NCBI GenBank assembly: GCA_030651575.1
Contig: JAUSFB010000081.1
Location: forward strand, 48,362 to 112,361
DNA from: Phaeospirillum sp.
GTDB lineage: Bacteria; Pseudomonadota; Alphaproteobacteria; Rhodospirillales; Magnetospirillaceae
Length of the DNA: 64,000 bases
Direction: 5' to 3'
This document shows, piece after piece, positions 44,669 through 53,678 of the stretch (its first letter is position 1; every line of letters begins with the position of its first letter). The position numbers were made by a program, and so were the translations under genes. The notes below the pieces were generated by a model. The model was not told the DNA's origin, ran no database searches, and saw only the letters and a list, made by a program, of their open reading frames with translations.

Positions 44669-46452
44669 CACTGGGCCCTTTTTGAATGTTTGGACCGGTC
44701 AAGGTGGTGGGCGCTGACGAAGGTGTTCCTGTAGACGCGCGTGATGAACCAATATCCCATGAGGATGATGGCGGTAAGCAGGCCCGCCAGCGACAAAGGT
44801 ACAGAAGGCCGAATTTCAAATCCGAGCCGTTCGGAGGCTTCCAGTCGGATCTGCGCGGGATAGAAGGAAGTGCCGGAAATGTGGGAAAGGATCTTGGTCC
44901 TCACGTCCGCCGGGAGATTCCCGGCCTTGTCGATGGCGTGGCGACCGAAAACGGTCATGACCTCCGTCGCAAAATCGTCGAAGAACTGCGCCCCGTTCCT
45001 GTCTTCGTTCTCGACGTTGGATTTGTTTTCGACGAATTGCCTGACGTTGCCCTGCGCGAGCTCGCGGACCCAGGTCTTGACCAAAGCCAAGCGCTTGATG
45101 ATTGCAGTGGAACCATCTGACACGCCTTCGTCCGGAAGGCGTCCCTCCGACAGGTCCCTCATGATCTGCGTAAGCCGCCTAGCCTTTTCGCCTGTGGCGC
45201 CGCCGACTGTCCCGAGAGCGGCAGGAAGGGATGCCGCCGCATCCTTGACGAATCCGGCATGTCCAGCAATTAGGGCCCGATTGAAAAGAATGGCCGGGTG
45301 CTTGGCGAGTGACCGGTCGTAAGTCTCCAATTTGGCAATGACCTGGGCGGCGGCTGCCATCTCGGCAGACGCGTTTTTACGCAGGAGCGCGTGGTAGGCC
45401 TTGTTCCCAAGAGCTGTGGTCTCATCGAGCGCATCAGTCCGCTTGCAGTAAAAATCCCATTCCACGTCTCCCGGGATTCGCGTTTCCTTGCCCCCGGCGG
45501 CGGCGCAGTATCCCGGCGAGCGCAGGTAAGCGGCGACCAGCTCGTTCCAAATCACGACCGGCTGTAGCCCCGTAGATGGCAGGGGCTGTTCGATCAAGTG
45601 GTATTGCGTCACCGACGCATGGCGGTCCCCGACACCCACGAACCGGCCAGCATAAAGCGCCGCCAACTCGAAATGCCGCATTTCCCGTTTCAATTTTCCC
45701 CAGTCCTGCTCGGCAATCTTGCCGGAGCCCACCTCGGCGGCCTTGGCATATCCCAGGGCCAAATGGGTGACAGCGAATGCCTCGTAAAGCCTCTTTAAGG
45801 ATTCGATCGCATGGGGCCGAGCTTTGACGTTCCCGCCCTTGGCCTGTTCCAGCCACCCTGCCTCGAATTGCCGCGCCTCCTCTTCGAGGTCCTGTGCCGC
45901 TCTTGTCAGATCTCCGATCGCGCGGGCGTTCTGATCGATCCACATGTGGAGGACTGCCCGCGTGTAGAGCGGCAGCCAACGTCGCTTACCAGGCATCGCG
46001 ACGTTGTCATCCAGCAACGCGAAAATACGCTCCGCGTCCGCAGCCATCCTCCTGCGGGCGGCACGGTCGGAAAAGCCGCTGGCCCCGTAGTTCGCGGCCA
46101 TCAGCCGCAAGGCCTCGGATACCGCCTGCCCCGCACGGCGAAGCGAGGAATTGGAGCTGTCACTGTAAGCGAACAGGCCCCTCTCAGGCACTTCGCGCCA
46201 GAGGGGAACGGCAATGGCGAAGGTGGAGGCATCGGGTTCGAAGACTTCCGCCTGCTTGGCGGCTTCGGCTTCGGTCATGGGCGGGAAGTCCTTCCACGGC
46301 ATCTCCAGATACCGTTGGATGTCCCCGAACGCCGGTGGAGTCAGGTAGCGGGCGGTGGCCATCGCCCCGGCCCAAACCGCCACAAGCGCCACAGCCGCAA
46401 CGCCGGCCGCCTTGAGGCGGAACGCCGCGTAATGGTTAATGCGTAAAGACAT
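44668..46452 (-). CDS. Membrane protein with large helical-repeat periplasmic domain
   Basis: A 594-residue protein with a membrane helix at each end (AAGVAAVALVAVWAGAMATA near the N-terminus; LSLAGLLTAIILMGYWFI near residue 565). Between them lies an Ala-rich, all-helical domain that looks like TPR-type repeats (e.g. YTRAVLHMWIDQNARAIGDL, HPAILFNRALIAGHAGFVKD). It probably faces the periplasm and acts as a scaffold for the SEDS-PBP pair. ATG 46452 follows GGGAG. The stop overlaps the SEDS start. Confidence 0.75.
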   Translation of the reverse strand: MSLRINHYAAFRLKAAGVAAVALVAVWAGAMATARYLTPPAFGDIQRYLEMPWKDFPPMTEAEAAKQAEVFEPDASTFAIAVPLWREVPERGLFAYSDSSNSSLRRAGQAVSEALRLMAANYGASGFSDRAARRRMAADAERIFALLDDNVAMPGKRRWLPLYTRAVLHMWIDQNARAIGDLTRAAQDLEEEARQFEAGWLEQAKGGNVKARPHAIESLKRLYEAFAVTHLALGYAKAAEVGSGKIAEQDWGKLKREMRHFELAALYAGRFVGVGDRHASVTQYHLIEQPLPSTGLQPVVIWNELVAAYLRSPGYCAAAGGKETRIPGDVEWDFYCKRTDALDETTALGNKAYHALLRKNASAEMAAAAQVIAKLETYDRSLAKHPAILFNRALIAGHAGFVKDAAASLPAALGTVGGATGEKARRLTQIMRDLSEGRLPDEGVSDGSTAIIKRLALVKTWVRELAQGNVRQFVENKSNVENEDRNGAQFFDDFATEVMTVFGRHAIDKAGNLPADVRTKILSHISGTSFYPAQIRLEASERLGFEIRPSVPLSLAGLLTAIILMGYWFITRVYRNTFVSAHHLDRSKHSKRAQ

Positions 46453-46454
46453 TA

Positions 46455-47903
46455 TTACCACTCCCTCGACCGGGCGCCGAATATTTCCTTTTCAGCCGAG
46501 TTTCCGAGGATGGCCCGGAGCCTGAAGGCCAAACCTTCGTTGTGGAGGTGGCTGTGCAGAAATCTCTTTAACGGAGAGCCATACGGGATGGTCCCCATCG
46601 ACACCCACCGCACCCATTTCAGCAAGGCTTCGACCCCAAACGCCCTGCCGTTGGTGACTTTGTCGCTTTTCGCACCCTCTTGCGCAGTCACAAAGTCGAC
46701 CCTAAAACTGGAAAAACGGTTTTTGATGGTTTCGTAAAGCCGGTTTGCAGTGTCACGAAGGAAAAACGCCGGGTCGCTGTCATCCACGTTATGGTTGGCG
46801 AATTCTTTGACAAACAAATCGCCCTTAGAAAGGGCCACATACACCGCCTTGCGGGAGACATATTTGCCATCCTTACGGAAGACAGTGCTGTCGTCCCCTT
46901 CAACGTAGTCTTTGGAAATCAGGTCCAGGAATTCTTGGAGTTCCGGGATACTATCTTTCATAAGCGATTCGTAGTGGCAGATCATGTTCGCAAACGTGGT
47001 GAATCTGTTCACAACCTTTGCCGTGTCTTTCAAGTCATCATCCGCCTCGTCTTCATGGTCCCAGAGGCGTAGGGATGCGAGTGATGTGGCGGGGATGACG
47101 AAGATGAATGCGTCCGACAAAGCCAAGGACGCGACAAACTCATGCTTGTTGGCATGCCCGGCGAAGATGTCTCCACCCTGCGCCGGGTCCTCCTGGTGCC
47201 CCTCTTGTATGTTCCCGAGCGGGCCGGTGAAGGTTTCGCCGGCCATGTCAATGAATTGGATGTGTCTGACGCCGCTCTCGTGCTCACGGACGTGGCTGTA
47301 GAATTTGGTGGGGTGAATCCCGAGCGGTGTACCAATCACGCGCCCGCCGACTTCCACAGGATATTTGCACTCGCCGTCGGAGTAGACATATCGGCCGTCG
47401 TTGGCCCACATCCTGGCGATCCTGTTGAGGATGAAGCTCTTCCCACCATGGTAAAAACCGATGATGGTTATAATGGTGTTCCCGCTTCGCTTGGAGTCCA
47501 GGAGCAGCTTAATTTTAGGAATGTCTTCGTCCGCAACTCCGTGATTGAGCTGACCGTCATGCAAGTCTTCGCCCGGACCCGGCCGCGGGACCAGCAAATC
47601 TTCGATGTCCACCTGCCCATCTTCTTGGGGTGGGAGCGCCATCCCATCCTGCTTTCCGCTTTCCGGAATTCCAGGATTGTCGGAGGAACCCGGGAGCAAT
47701 CCTTTCAGGATGACGGAGGCCGGGTCCGCAACGGATTCGAAATCGTCGGTGGCGTCATCTCCCTTGACTACGCCCTCTTGACGCTGCTCGGGCAGTGGAG
47801 GATTGAGTTCGACCGCCTCAACTGGGTCAGCGCATTTGGGGCATACGGAAGGCATTAGACCGCCCTCACCCTCGAAGCTGCAAGTAGTGCATTTGTATTT
47901 CAC
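46455..47903 (-). CDS. Zinc-ribbon P-loop GTPase-like protein
   Basis: A 482-residue cytoplasmic protein. A zinc ribbon opens it (CTTC at 5-8, CPKC at 21-24). After an acidic linker (about 35-130) the GTPase domain shows a P-loop, IGFYHGGKSFILNRI (149-156 core), a GTPLGIHPTKFY switch-like segment, Walker B/switch II QFIDMAGETF (219-222) and a late VALSKGD that may serve as the guanine motif. It ends in a helical tail. Start: GTG 47903 is preferred because GGGGGG lies just upstream and GTGA overlaps the previous stop. It resembles the GTPases of GTPase-associated (GAP1-type) conflict systems; that link is inferred. Confidence 0.78.
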   Translation of the reverse strand: MKYKCTTCSFEGEGGLMPSVCPKCADPVEAVELNPPLPEQRQEGVVKGDDATDDFESVADPASVILKGLLPGSSDNPGIPESGKQDGMALPPQEDGQVDIEDLLVPRPGPGEDLHDGQLNHGVADEDIPKIKLLLDSKRSGNTIITIIGFYHGGKSFILNRIARMWANDGRYVYSDGECKYPVEVGGRVIGTPLGIHPTKFYSHVREHESGVRHIQFIDMAGETFTGPLGNIQEGHQEDPAQGGDIFAGHANKHEFVASLALSDAFIFVIPATSLASLRLWDHEDEADDDLKDTAKVVNRFTTFANMICHYESLMKDSIPELQEFLDLISKDYVEGDDSTVFRKDGKYVSRKAVYVALSKGDLFVKEFANHNVDDSDPAFFLRDTANRLYETIKNRFSSFRVDFVTAQEGAKSDKVTNGRAFGVEALLKWVRWVSMGTIPYGSPLKRFLHSHLHNEGLAFRLRAILGNSAEKEIFGARSREW

Positions 47904-50062
47904 GACCGACCCCCCCTTTGACCCCATTCAGCTACTCGCGCGAACCTGAAAGCATTCACCAAATCCTCGTCGATGGCGTTGCCAGATGGGCGAAGGAAGC
48001 CAATAAGTTGCCTGATCGACGGCATATGATCTTGGAGAAGTGGCCTGTTGTGGGCAGAGATCTCGCTGGCCAGCCGCATTACGTCACGTGGTGTCCACTC
48101 CATCCGCATGATGGCGGCGATCAATTCCGGAACCGAAGACCATCCGATGGCATCATCAAGCAGATAGCGAAATCTCAGGTCGGCGAAAAATCCCGAGCGT
48201 GAAGGTTGAGCCTCGGTCGAGTGAACCAGGAGTCCGACAAGCGCTGCGGCGATCCGATGACGGTCTTCCGGTTGCTGTTTCTCCCGCCAGTCGGGATAGT
48301 GATCCCAGAACGCGGCCGGGAGTTTCCCCGTGGCCACAGTGGTTTCAAGTTCGCCGACGAAATAGCTGAATATCGCTTCAATCAGTGACTGCAGAAGGCG
48401 TGGGTCGAGAATGCCTTCGACAGGAATGTCCCTGATAAGCCCCTCTTTGGAGATCAGCTTTGCGGGAAAACGCGGATCGATGTAATCTGCGATGACCGGC
48501 CATAGATCCTTCACGGTGCGCAGTTGCCACTCGGACCTCTCGGCGCTTGAGACCACGTTCGGGGCCGCAGAGTCCATTGCCCGCATGATCAGGAAACACA
48601 GGGCAGGCTTGGACCGGCCATTTGCCAGTACCTGTTCCGCGAGTTTCCGGGCGACGGAATGCGCCTGAGATCCAGGAAGGGTCGCAAGCCATTTGGTCAG
48701 GAGGGCGTGCGCCAGATCAGTATCCCTATCGCAGAGACGCTCCAGCCAGGAAGTCGCCTCCTCAGGCGAATTGAACACCCGCGCCCTTGTCTCCGCCGAC
48801 AAAGGAAGGATCGCCTCTCCCGCTCCAGGGTGGCTCTCGATAATCATAAGCATCTGAGCTGTCTGAAGAGCGATTCTTGTGTCTCCAGAAAATCTTCGAG
48901 AATGCATGCCGTTTCGCGACATCGCTTCAAGCAGCAGGTCCGGGGTGGCCGGAATCAAGTTCCGTGTCTGGTCGAAAGCCTTGCCGATCTCAGACGCGGA
49001 CCTTCCTGTGTCATTGAGGAATTTGACCACACAATCCACCAAAGGCGCTGCAGCCGCGATAAAGCGGAATGCCGCGACATGGGGGGAGGATTGATTGCGT
49101 GGATCATTGACAACGCGGAGCAGCAATCCGTTGGCTTCCGGGAAACGGCGAAGCACATCCACCGCAAGTTGCAATCTTTCGAAGGTCAAGTCGTTTGAGA
49201 AAAGAAGTCCCGCAACCGCAACAGATGCCTCAGCCTTCCCGTCGGCAAGCGAAAAGCCCCAGATATCCACTTCATCTCTTTGGGCCAGTGCAAACCACTC
49301 GGTGACCGAGGTGCCTACCGACATCCGGCGGACGTCCTCCATTTTGTCGGACACCGACGCAAAAACGCTTTCTTCTTTGGCAATTAGCCTGATGGCCGAT
49401 GGGTTTGTGGAAGTCGCCACATCACGGTCGACCCGGTCATGTAGTCCAAAGCGAAACTTCACCGGTCGTGTGGTAGTGAGTCTGGTAATGAAGGAAAACT
49501 GCCCGCGGTCCTGCAGCGGCATGGAGCGCAGCAGGGCCCAGCATAGGGCAAGGCGAAGTTCCGCGGGCCACGACGTCTCCAATGTCAGGTCGCGGCCTCG
49601 CCGCAGAATGTCCAACACGGCAGGCAAAAGATTGGGGATGGGCGGGGGATGCAGGTTCGTGGACGTGGGAGAGATCGGAAGTGGTTCGATGGCTATGGGC
49701 GAACGTGATTCGCGGGTTAGGTTGGACGCCGTGCGGACGAGTTCGATAAGGGATTCGCGATCCCACCGCAGTTCCTGAAAGGAAGCCTCATCTCCCACGA
49801 TCCCCACGACCCTGAAAACCGTTCCCCTGGTGCCGTCGCCAAGTTTCGTGTACCGGGAGAACGCCAGCTTTCCCGCTCCCAGGGGATAGAAAGCCCATAT
49901 GTCGTCAGGCGATTCCTCCTTTCTGTAGCGGAGGGAGAGATCGCTGTTTTGTATGACCAGCGCCTGCTGGTCGGATGTGAGGCCGCAATGGCGCACCAGA
50001 CCGTACCCGCCGGTCTGGTTTCTCGGGGCGAACTCGAACCATCCGAAGGTCAGGGATCTCAT
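47900..50062 (-). CDS. Large GTPase-associated, GAP1-like adaptor protein
   Basis: A 720-residue soluble protein. The first 150 residues (FGWFEFAPRNQTGGYGLVRH, then WAFYPLGAGKLAFSRYTKLG and GTVFRVVGIVGDEASF) have the beta-rich character and opening found in GAP1 N-terminal domains of GTPase-associated systems. The rest is largely helical without enzyme motifs. Overlap with the GTPase gene by GTGA implies stoichiometric expression, so the two probably bind each other. The family assignment is tentative because I judged it from pattern only. Confidence 0.6.
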   Translation of the reverse strand: MRSLTFGWFEFAPRNQTGGYGLVRHCGLTSDQQALVIQNSDLSLRYRKEESPDDIWAFYPLGAGKLAFSRYTKLGDGTRGTVFRVVGIVGDEASFQELRWDRESLIELVRTASNLTRESRSPIAIEPLPISPTSTNLHPPPIPNLLPAVLDILRRGRDLTLETSWPAELRLALCWALLRSMPLQDRGQFSFITRLTTTRPVKFRFGLHDRVDRDVATSTNPSAIRLIAKEESVFASVSDKMEDVRRMSVGTSVTEWFALAQRDEVDIWGFSLADGKAEASVAVAGLLFSNDLTFERLQLAVDVLRRFPEANGLLLRVVNDPRNQSSPHVAAFRFIAAAAPLVDCVVKFLNDTGRSASEIGKAFDQTRNLIPATPDLLLEAMSRNGMHSRRFSGDTRIALQTAQMLMIIESHPGAGEAILPLSAETRARVFNSPEEATSWLERLCDRDTDLAHALLTKWLATLPGSQAHSVARKLAEQVLANGRSKPALCFLIMRAMDSAAPNVVSSAERSEWQLRTVKDLWPVIADYIDPRFPAKLISKEGLIRDIPVEGILDPRLLQSLIEAIFSYFVGELETTVATGKLPAAFWDHYPDWREKQQPEDRHRIAAALVGLLVHSTEAQPSRSGFFADLRFRYLLDDAIGWSSVPELIAAIMRMEWTPRDVMRLASEISAHNRPLLQDHMPSIRQLIGFLRPSGNAIDEDLVNAFRFARVAEWGQRGGRS

Positions 50063-50092
50063 CGCGCACGTCTCACTTCACACGTTGTAGCC

Positions 50093-51529
50093 TTAAGGTT
50101 TAACGGTGGTTTGCGTCAGTCCGATGTAGGCAAGAAGATGATCGACGACCTGAGCTTTCTCCTCGGTGGAAATTATTTGCCTCTCGTTGAGTTGCTTCTG
50201 GTGCTTGTCAAGCTGCTTCAGCAGGTTTGTCTTGCGGTCCTTGTCGCTTCCAGTGCAGGAGACGAGGGCTTTTGCTGCCGCGATGATACCGGGGCCGAAT
50301 TTACCGTCCGTCGAAACGGCCAACGGCTGGCCGTTCAGGATCGCGGAGGGGCAACTGCCGGCCTTTTCGGCTGCTTCGAAGACGAATCCTTTCGTGAAGT
50401 GCTGCAGCACGAGCAGGCGCTCATCTAAGGAGAGCCGCTGCACATATGCCGTACGGGCCACACGCAGTTCCCCATCGGCGTCTTTGACGACATGTTCTCC
50501 GGTTGCGACGTTCGTTGTCGACACGTCGGCGTCTTGAATTCGCCGTTGCGTTGCTGACGATCCGAATACCTGTCCTTCAGACGTTTGGTTCAAATCGTGT
50601 CGAACGTCCCCCTCCACGCGTATTCCACCACCTTGGGTCTGCGCTTCGGGCTTCTCCTTCTTTGTCGCTGTAACACCCGTGGTTTCGATCTGTGCGGCGG
50701 TTTTCGTCTTCTGGGACAAAGCGGGAAAGATAGAATTGATGGCGAAAAAGACTAATCCGGCAAAAGCAAACGCTGCCACGGCCGTAGCGGCGTGCCATCT
50801 GTAGGCCAGAAAGGCATGCCGTCGAGGGGGGGCGACAGGGGCCGGAAAATAGTCGTCTCGCGGAGGGTCATCCCTGTATCGCGTCTGTTCGTCCGCTCTC
50901 CGGATGGCATCTTCTATGAGCTTCGCGGTTTCGCGGAGCTCCCACAGGTCGGCCTTGATGTCCAGAATGTCGTGTTGAAGCACGGTCTGGCCCGAATCAC
51001 TCGGGATATTTGACCTGATCTCCGTCCGGATGACTTCCTGCAGGGCAGGTATGGTGGCCGTAAAGTTTTGGTGAATGTAGTTCAGCACTTCATTCTTAGC
51101 GTTCTCCGACGAAATGGCTAAACCATTGGCCTGGTCGGAGACGGCTGTCTTGACTTCTGTCTGGCTGCGGACGATGGACGCCGTTGCCGCTTCGATCTTG
51201 CGAATGGCGGAGGAGTCCGCCTGCGATGCGGCAAGCAACGAGGCCACCGCTTCGGAGATCTGGGCCCCCAATGCCTCGGCATTCTTCGAGGCCTTTGCGG
51301 TCTGCTCGCCGAATTTGGACGTCAATTCGGCGCTTCGCTTGACCGCCTCAAGCTGGGCGCCGGCACGGTTGTCGAAAACCGCAGCCATCGCGGCTTCGAT
51401 TTCCGTGCGGGCGAGGGCACCGACACCCGGTGAACGACCTGCTGCCTCTATAAGATACCTGACGAGCTGCGCCTTAATCTCCGTCATCTCCTCAGGAGTG
51501 ACGGCGGAGTAATCGTCGTGCTCGGCCAT
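50093..51529 (-). CDS. Coiled-coil single-pass membrane protein (first gene of the operon)
   Basis: A 478-residue protein. Cytoplasmic N-terminal half with long heptad-type helices (about 40-200, e.g. SKFGEQTAKASKNAEALGAQ). One membrane helix (ATAVAAFAFAGLVFFAINSI, about 250-270) leads to a periplasmic C-terminal domain with two Cys (GSCPSAILN, LVSCTGS). GGGGGA precedes ATG 51529. It could link the cytoplasmic GTPase machinery to the periplasm. The divergent Sel1-type gene shares the upstream region 51530-51733. Confidence 0.75.
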   Translation of the reverse strand: MAEHDDYSAVTPEEMTEIKAQLVRYLIEAAGRSPGVGALARTEIEAAMAAVFDNRAGAQLEAVKRSAELTSKFGEQTAKASKNAEALGAQISEAVASLLAASQADSSAIRKIEAATASIVRSQTEVKTAVSDQANGLAISSENAKNEVLNYIHQNFTATIPALQEVIRTEIRSNIPSDSGQTVLQHDILDIKADLWELRETAKLIEDAIRRADEQTRYRDDPPRDDYFPAPVAPPRRHAFLAYRWHAATAVAAFAFAGLVFFAINSIFPALSQKTKTAAQIETTGVTATKKEKPEAQTQGGGIRVEGDVRHDLNQTSEGQVFGSSATQRRIQDADVSTTNVATGEHVVKDADGELRVARTAYVQRLSLDERLLVLQHFTKGFVFEAAEKAGSCPSAILNGQPLAVSTDGKFGPGIIAAAKALVSCTGSDKDRKTNLLKQLDKHQKQLNERQIISTEEKAQVVDHLLAYIGLTQTTVKP

Positions 51530-51733
51530 TCGAGGTTCCCCCATCCGCAGGCTAAGCGGCCACGGCGGCGACCGCGCAATCAAAAACTGCCGATTCGATA
51601 GGAAGCGATTGCGGGAGAACCGTCACGCCAAGACTGTCTTCCCGCCCCCCTTGTTCCCCCTCGAAACCAGACTCCATCCAGGTGACATTCTTCTAGCATC
51701 CTGTTATCGTTCGGACAACCATGGAGGAGCGAA

Positions 51734-52261
51734 ATGAAACGAATTGTCCTCTTCTGCGCCTACGTTGTTGTCGCGTTGGTTGGAAGTGGGACGGATCAGG
51801 CGACCGCGGGCATTTTCGATTGGCTTGAAGAACTCGCCGACCCCGGCATCAAGTCTGTTTCGCCGGGCGACCTTGAGCTCTTCAGGAACAGAGCGAATGA
51901 CGGCGATCCCGAGGCCCATCTTGCCTTGGGGACGGTCTACGAAAAGGGCCTTGGTGTTCCTCAGTCCTGGGCAAGGGCGCACAGACACTTCAATTTGGCC
52001 TCCGCGCTGAGCCCCGTGGGACCGTCCGGGGAAAGCGCTCGAGCCGCCGCGAAAAGGCGGATGGCGCGTGTGGAGGAGCGGATGACCCCCGCGCAGGTCG
52101 GGGAAGCCCAGTCGGACGCCGAGAGCTGGATGGCTTCCTTCGAGCGCAGGCGGCAGGCGGAGGCTTTGGCAAGGGCGGGCATGCAGGCCTTTGACCAGAA
52201 GGCAGCTCAGGCCAGGGCCGCGCTCGACGGATTTTGGAAGGGCTTGAAGGCCGGGGAGTGA
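51734..52261 (+). CDS. Exported Sel1-repeat protein
   Basis: A 175-residue protein with a signal peptide (MKRIVLFCAYVVVALVGSGT, cleavage near ATAG) and at least one Sel1-like repeat (GDPEAHLALGTVYEKGLGVP followed by WARAHRHFNLAS). The rest is a charged helical tail. Sel1 repeats mediate protein contacts. GGAGGAG precedes the ATG. Divergent from the cell-wall operon and in a pair with the next gene (13 bases apart). Confidence 0.8.
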   Translation: MKRIVLFCAYVVVALVGSGTDQATAGIFDWLEELADPGIKSVSPGDLELFRNRANDGDPEAHLALGTVYEKGLGVPQSWARAHRHFNLASALSPVGPSGESARAAAKRRMARVEERMTPAQVGEAQSDAESWMASFERRRQAEALARAGMQAFDQKAAQARAALDGFWKGLKAGE

Positions 52262-52274
52262 CCGGGGAGTGCCG

Positions 52275-52934
52275 ATGCATTATCATGTGGACAGGGCGGT
52301 GAACCTTCTGAAGTGGCCGTGCGCTGCCCTGTCTGTGCTTGCCCTCGCGCCGGCTGCCTCCACGTTCTACGAGGCATTGAAGCCGTTCTGGCGGAGCGCC
52401 AATCTAGGTGTCGCCCTTGCGGCAGGCATCGGACTGTTTCTGCTGCCGATCCTATTCAGGCGCCGGTTGCCGCAATTCGGGTTCTGGGCAGCCTTCGAAC
52501 ACGAAATGACGCATATCCTTTTCGCTCTCCTGACGCTGCATCCTGTGGGATCCATGCAGGCGACGGACGGGAACGGGGGATGGATGACCTATCGGGGAAA
52601 CGGGAACTGGCTGATCACCATCTCTCCGTACTTTTTTCCGACAGTTCCGCTGCTGGTCGGCGGGATTGCCCTTCTGTTCCCTCCGGCGCTGAAGTTGGCC
52701 GGGCTGTCGGCTGTCGGCTTCGCGATCGCCTGGCATGTGTTCGCGACCATCCGGGAAACAGGTGCCCACCAAAGCGACATCCAAAAGGTCGGCATCTCGT
52801 TTGCCGTCGCGTTCCTCCCAGGGGTATCCCTGCTTTGTGGCGGGTTCGCGATTGCGCTGGCCGCCAAGGGGGCGTCGGGACCTTCTTGGTATTGTGCCAA
52901 GTTCACTCTCAACCTTTACAGGATGCTTCCCTGA
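52275..52934 (+). CDS. Membrane metallopeptidase-like protein (HExxH, M50-like)
   Basis: A 219-residue protein with about six membrane helices. FEHEMTHILFALLTL places an HExxH within or next to a membrane helix, as in site-2-type or other integral zinc peptidases. A second conserved-looking segment, NWLITISPYFFPTVPL, follows. The match to M50 is by topology and motif only. GGGGAG five bases before ATG 52275 sets the start. The gene is likely co-transcribed with the Sel1 gene. Confidence 0.68.
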   Translation: MHYHVDRAVNLLKWPCAALSVLALAPAASTFYEALKPFWRSANLGVALAAGIGLFLLPILFRRRLPQFGFWAAFEHEMTHILFALLTLHPVGSMQATDGNGGWMTYRGNGNWLITISPYFFPTVPLLVGGIALLFPPALKLAGLSAVGFAIAWHVFATIRETGAHQSDIQKVGISFAVAFLPGVSLLCGGFAIALAAKGASGPSWYCAKFTLNLYRMLP

Positions 52935-52992
52935 CGGGAAACCAAAGGCGCAAATAGAGATAAGTCGTAAAAGCAGAAAGGGGAGGCTGTGA

Positions 52993-53136
52993 ATGAGGCA
53001 ACTGATTTTTGCGTTAGTGGTGGCCTCCGTCCCCTGCTGTGCCGTAGGCGTCGTCGAGGCAACCGCGGCGAGTCTGTCGCAGACAAAGGAAGATATCCAA
53101 CAAAGCCGGGGCGGTTCACTCCCACCATCAACATAA
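52993..53136 (+). CDS. Short exported peptide
   Basis: A 47-residue frame starting MRQLIFALVVASVPCCAVGV, a signal peptide, with a mature end of about 20 residues (SLSQTKEDIQQSRGG). GGGAGG lies upstream. It may be a truncated version of a longer exported protein of the Sel1/peptidase unit. Confidence 0.4.
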   Translation: MRQLIFALVVASVPCCAVGVVEATAASLSQTKEDIQQSRGGSLPPST

Positions 53137-53678
53137 GTGCTGAAATTTGATGCGGGGCGTTTCCCCAGGGGGCGAATCGAAGGTGCGACCCTTGGAGCAA
53201 AAAATATCACGGAGGTGAGAAATCTGGTAGTCGCGTCGCTTCAGAACTACTCTTCCAAGGTGGCCCATTCGCCGGTTCGATGCCCACCTCGGCTGAGCGC
53301 TCGGTGTATCTGACGGCCTGGGCGATCCGGGCCAGAGTCGAGGCGTTGCGGATCCCGCAGTTCGCCCACCACTGCGACTTGGGGGGCGAACTGCGGCGCC
53401 TGGTGGAGGAAGCATCCATCGATCCCACGGCCGTGGAGCAGACATAGGACGCAGGTCGTAACGCCGGGGCCAACGGCCCCACAGTTCGGGGACCCGGACA
53501 CGGAAGCGCGGGGACCGCGGGAGACGCCGTCGTGTGGGACGGATCGATCGCTGTGGTGGGAATGGCGGCGAACCCGCTCGGAGCCAACCCCCTGGCCCGG
53601 CAAATACGGGCCACAAACACGAAAGGCGGCCGACCAGGAGATGATCCCTGGTCGGCCGCACGCCGCAGAATGTGTCAG
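53137..53678. other. Junction region between signalling island and prophage lysis genes
   Basis: No convincing complete gene. A plus frame at 53280-53447 (MPTSAERSVYLTAWAIRARV, then HHCDLGGELRRLVEEASIDP) looks coding and may be the tail of a lost phage gene. The rest is high-GC with only shadow frames. The lysis-operon terminator lies at its right end. Confidence 0.4.
53626..53659 (-). terminator. Strong terminator of the prophage lysis operon
   Basis: A perfect 13-bp inverted repeat (GCGGCCGACCAGG) with an 8-base loop. On the minus strand it is followed by CTTTCGTGTTT. It lies 20 bases past the holin stop. Confidence 0.7.
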
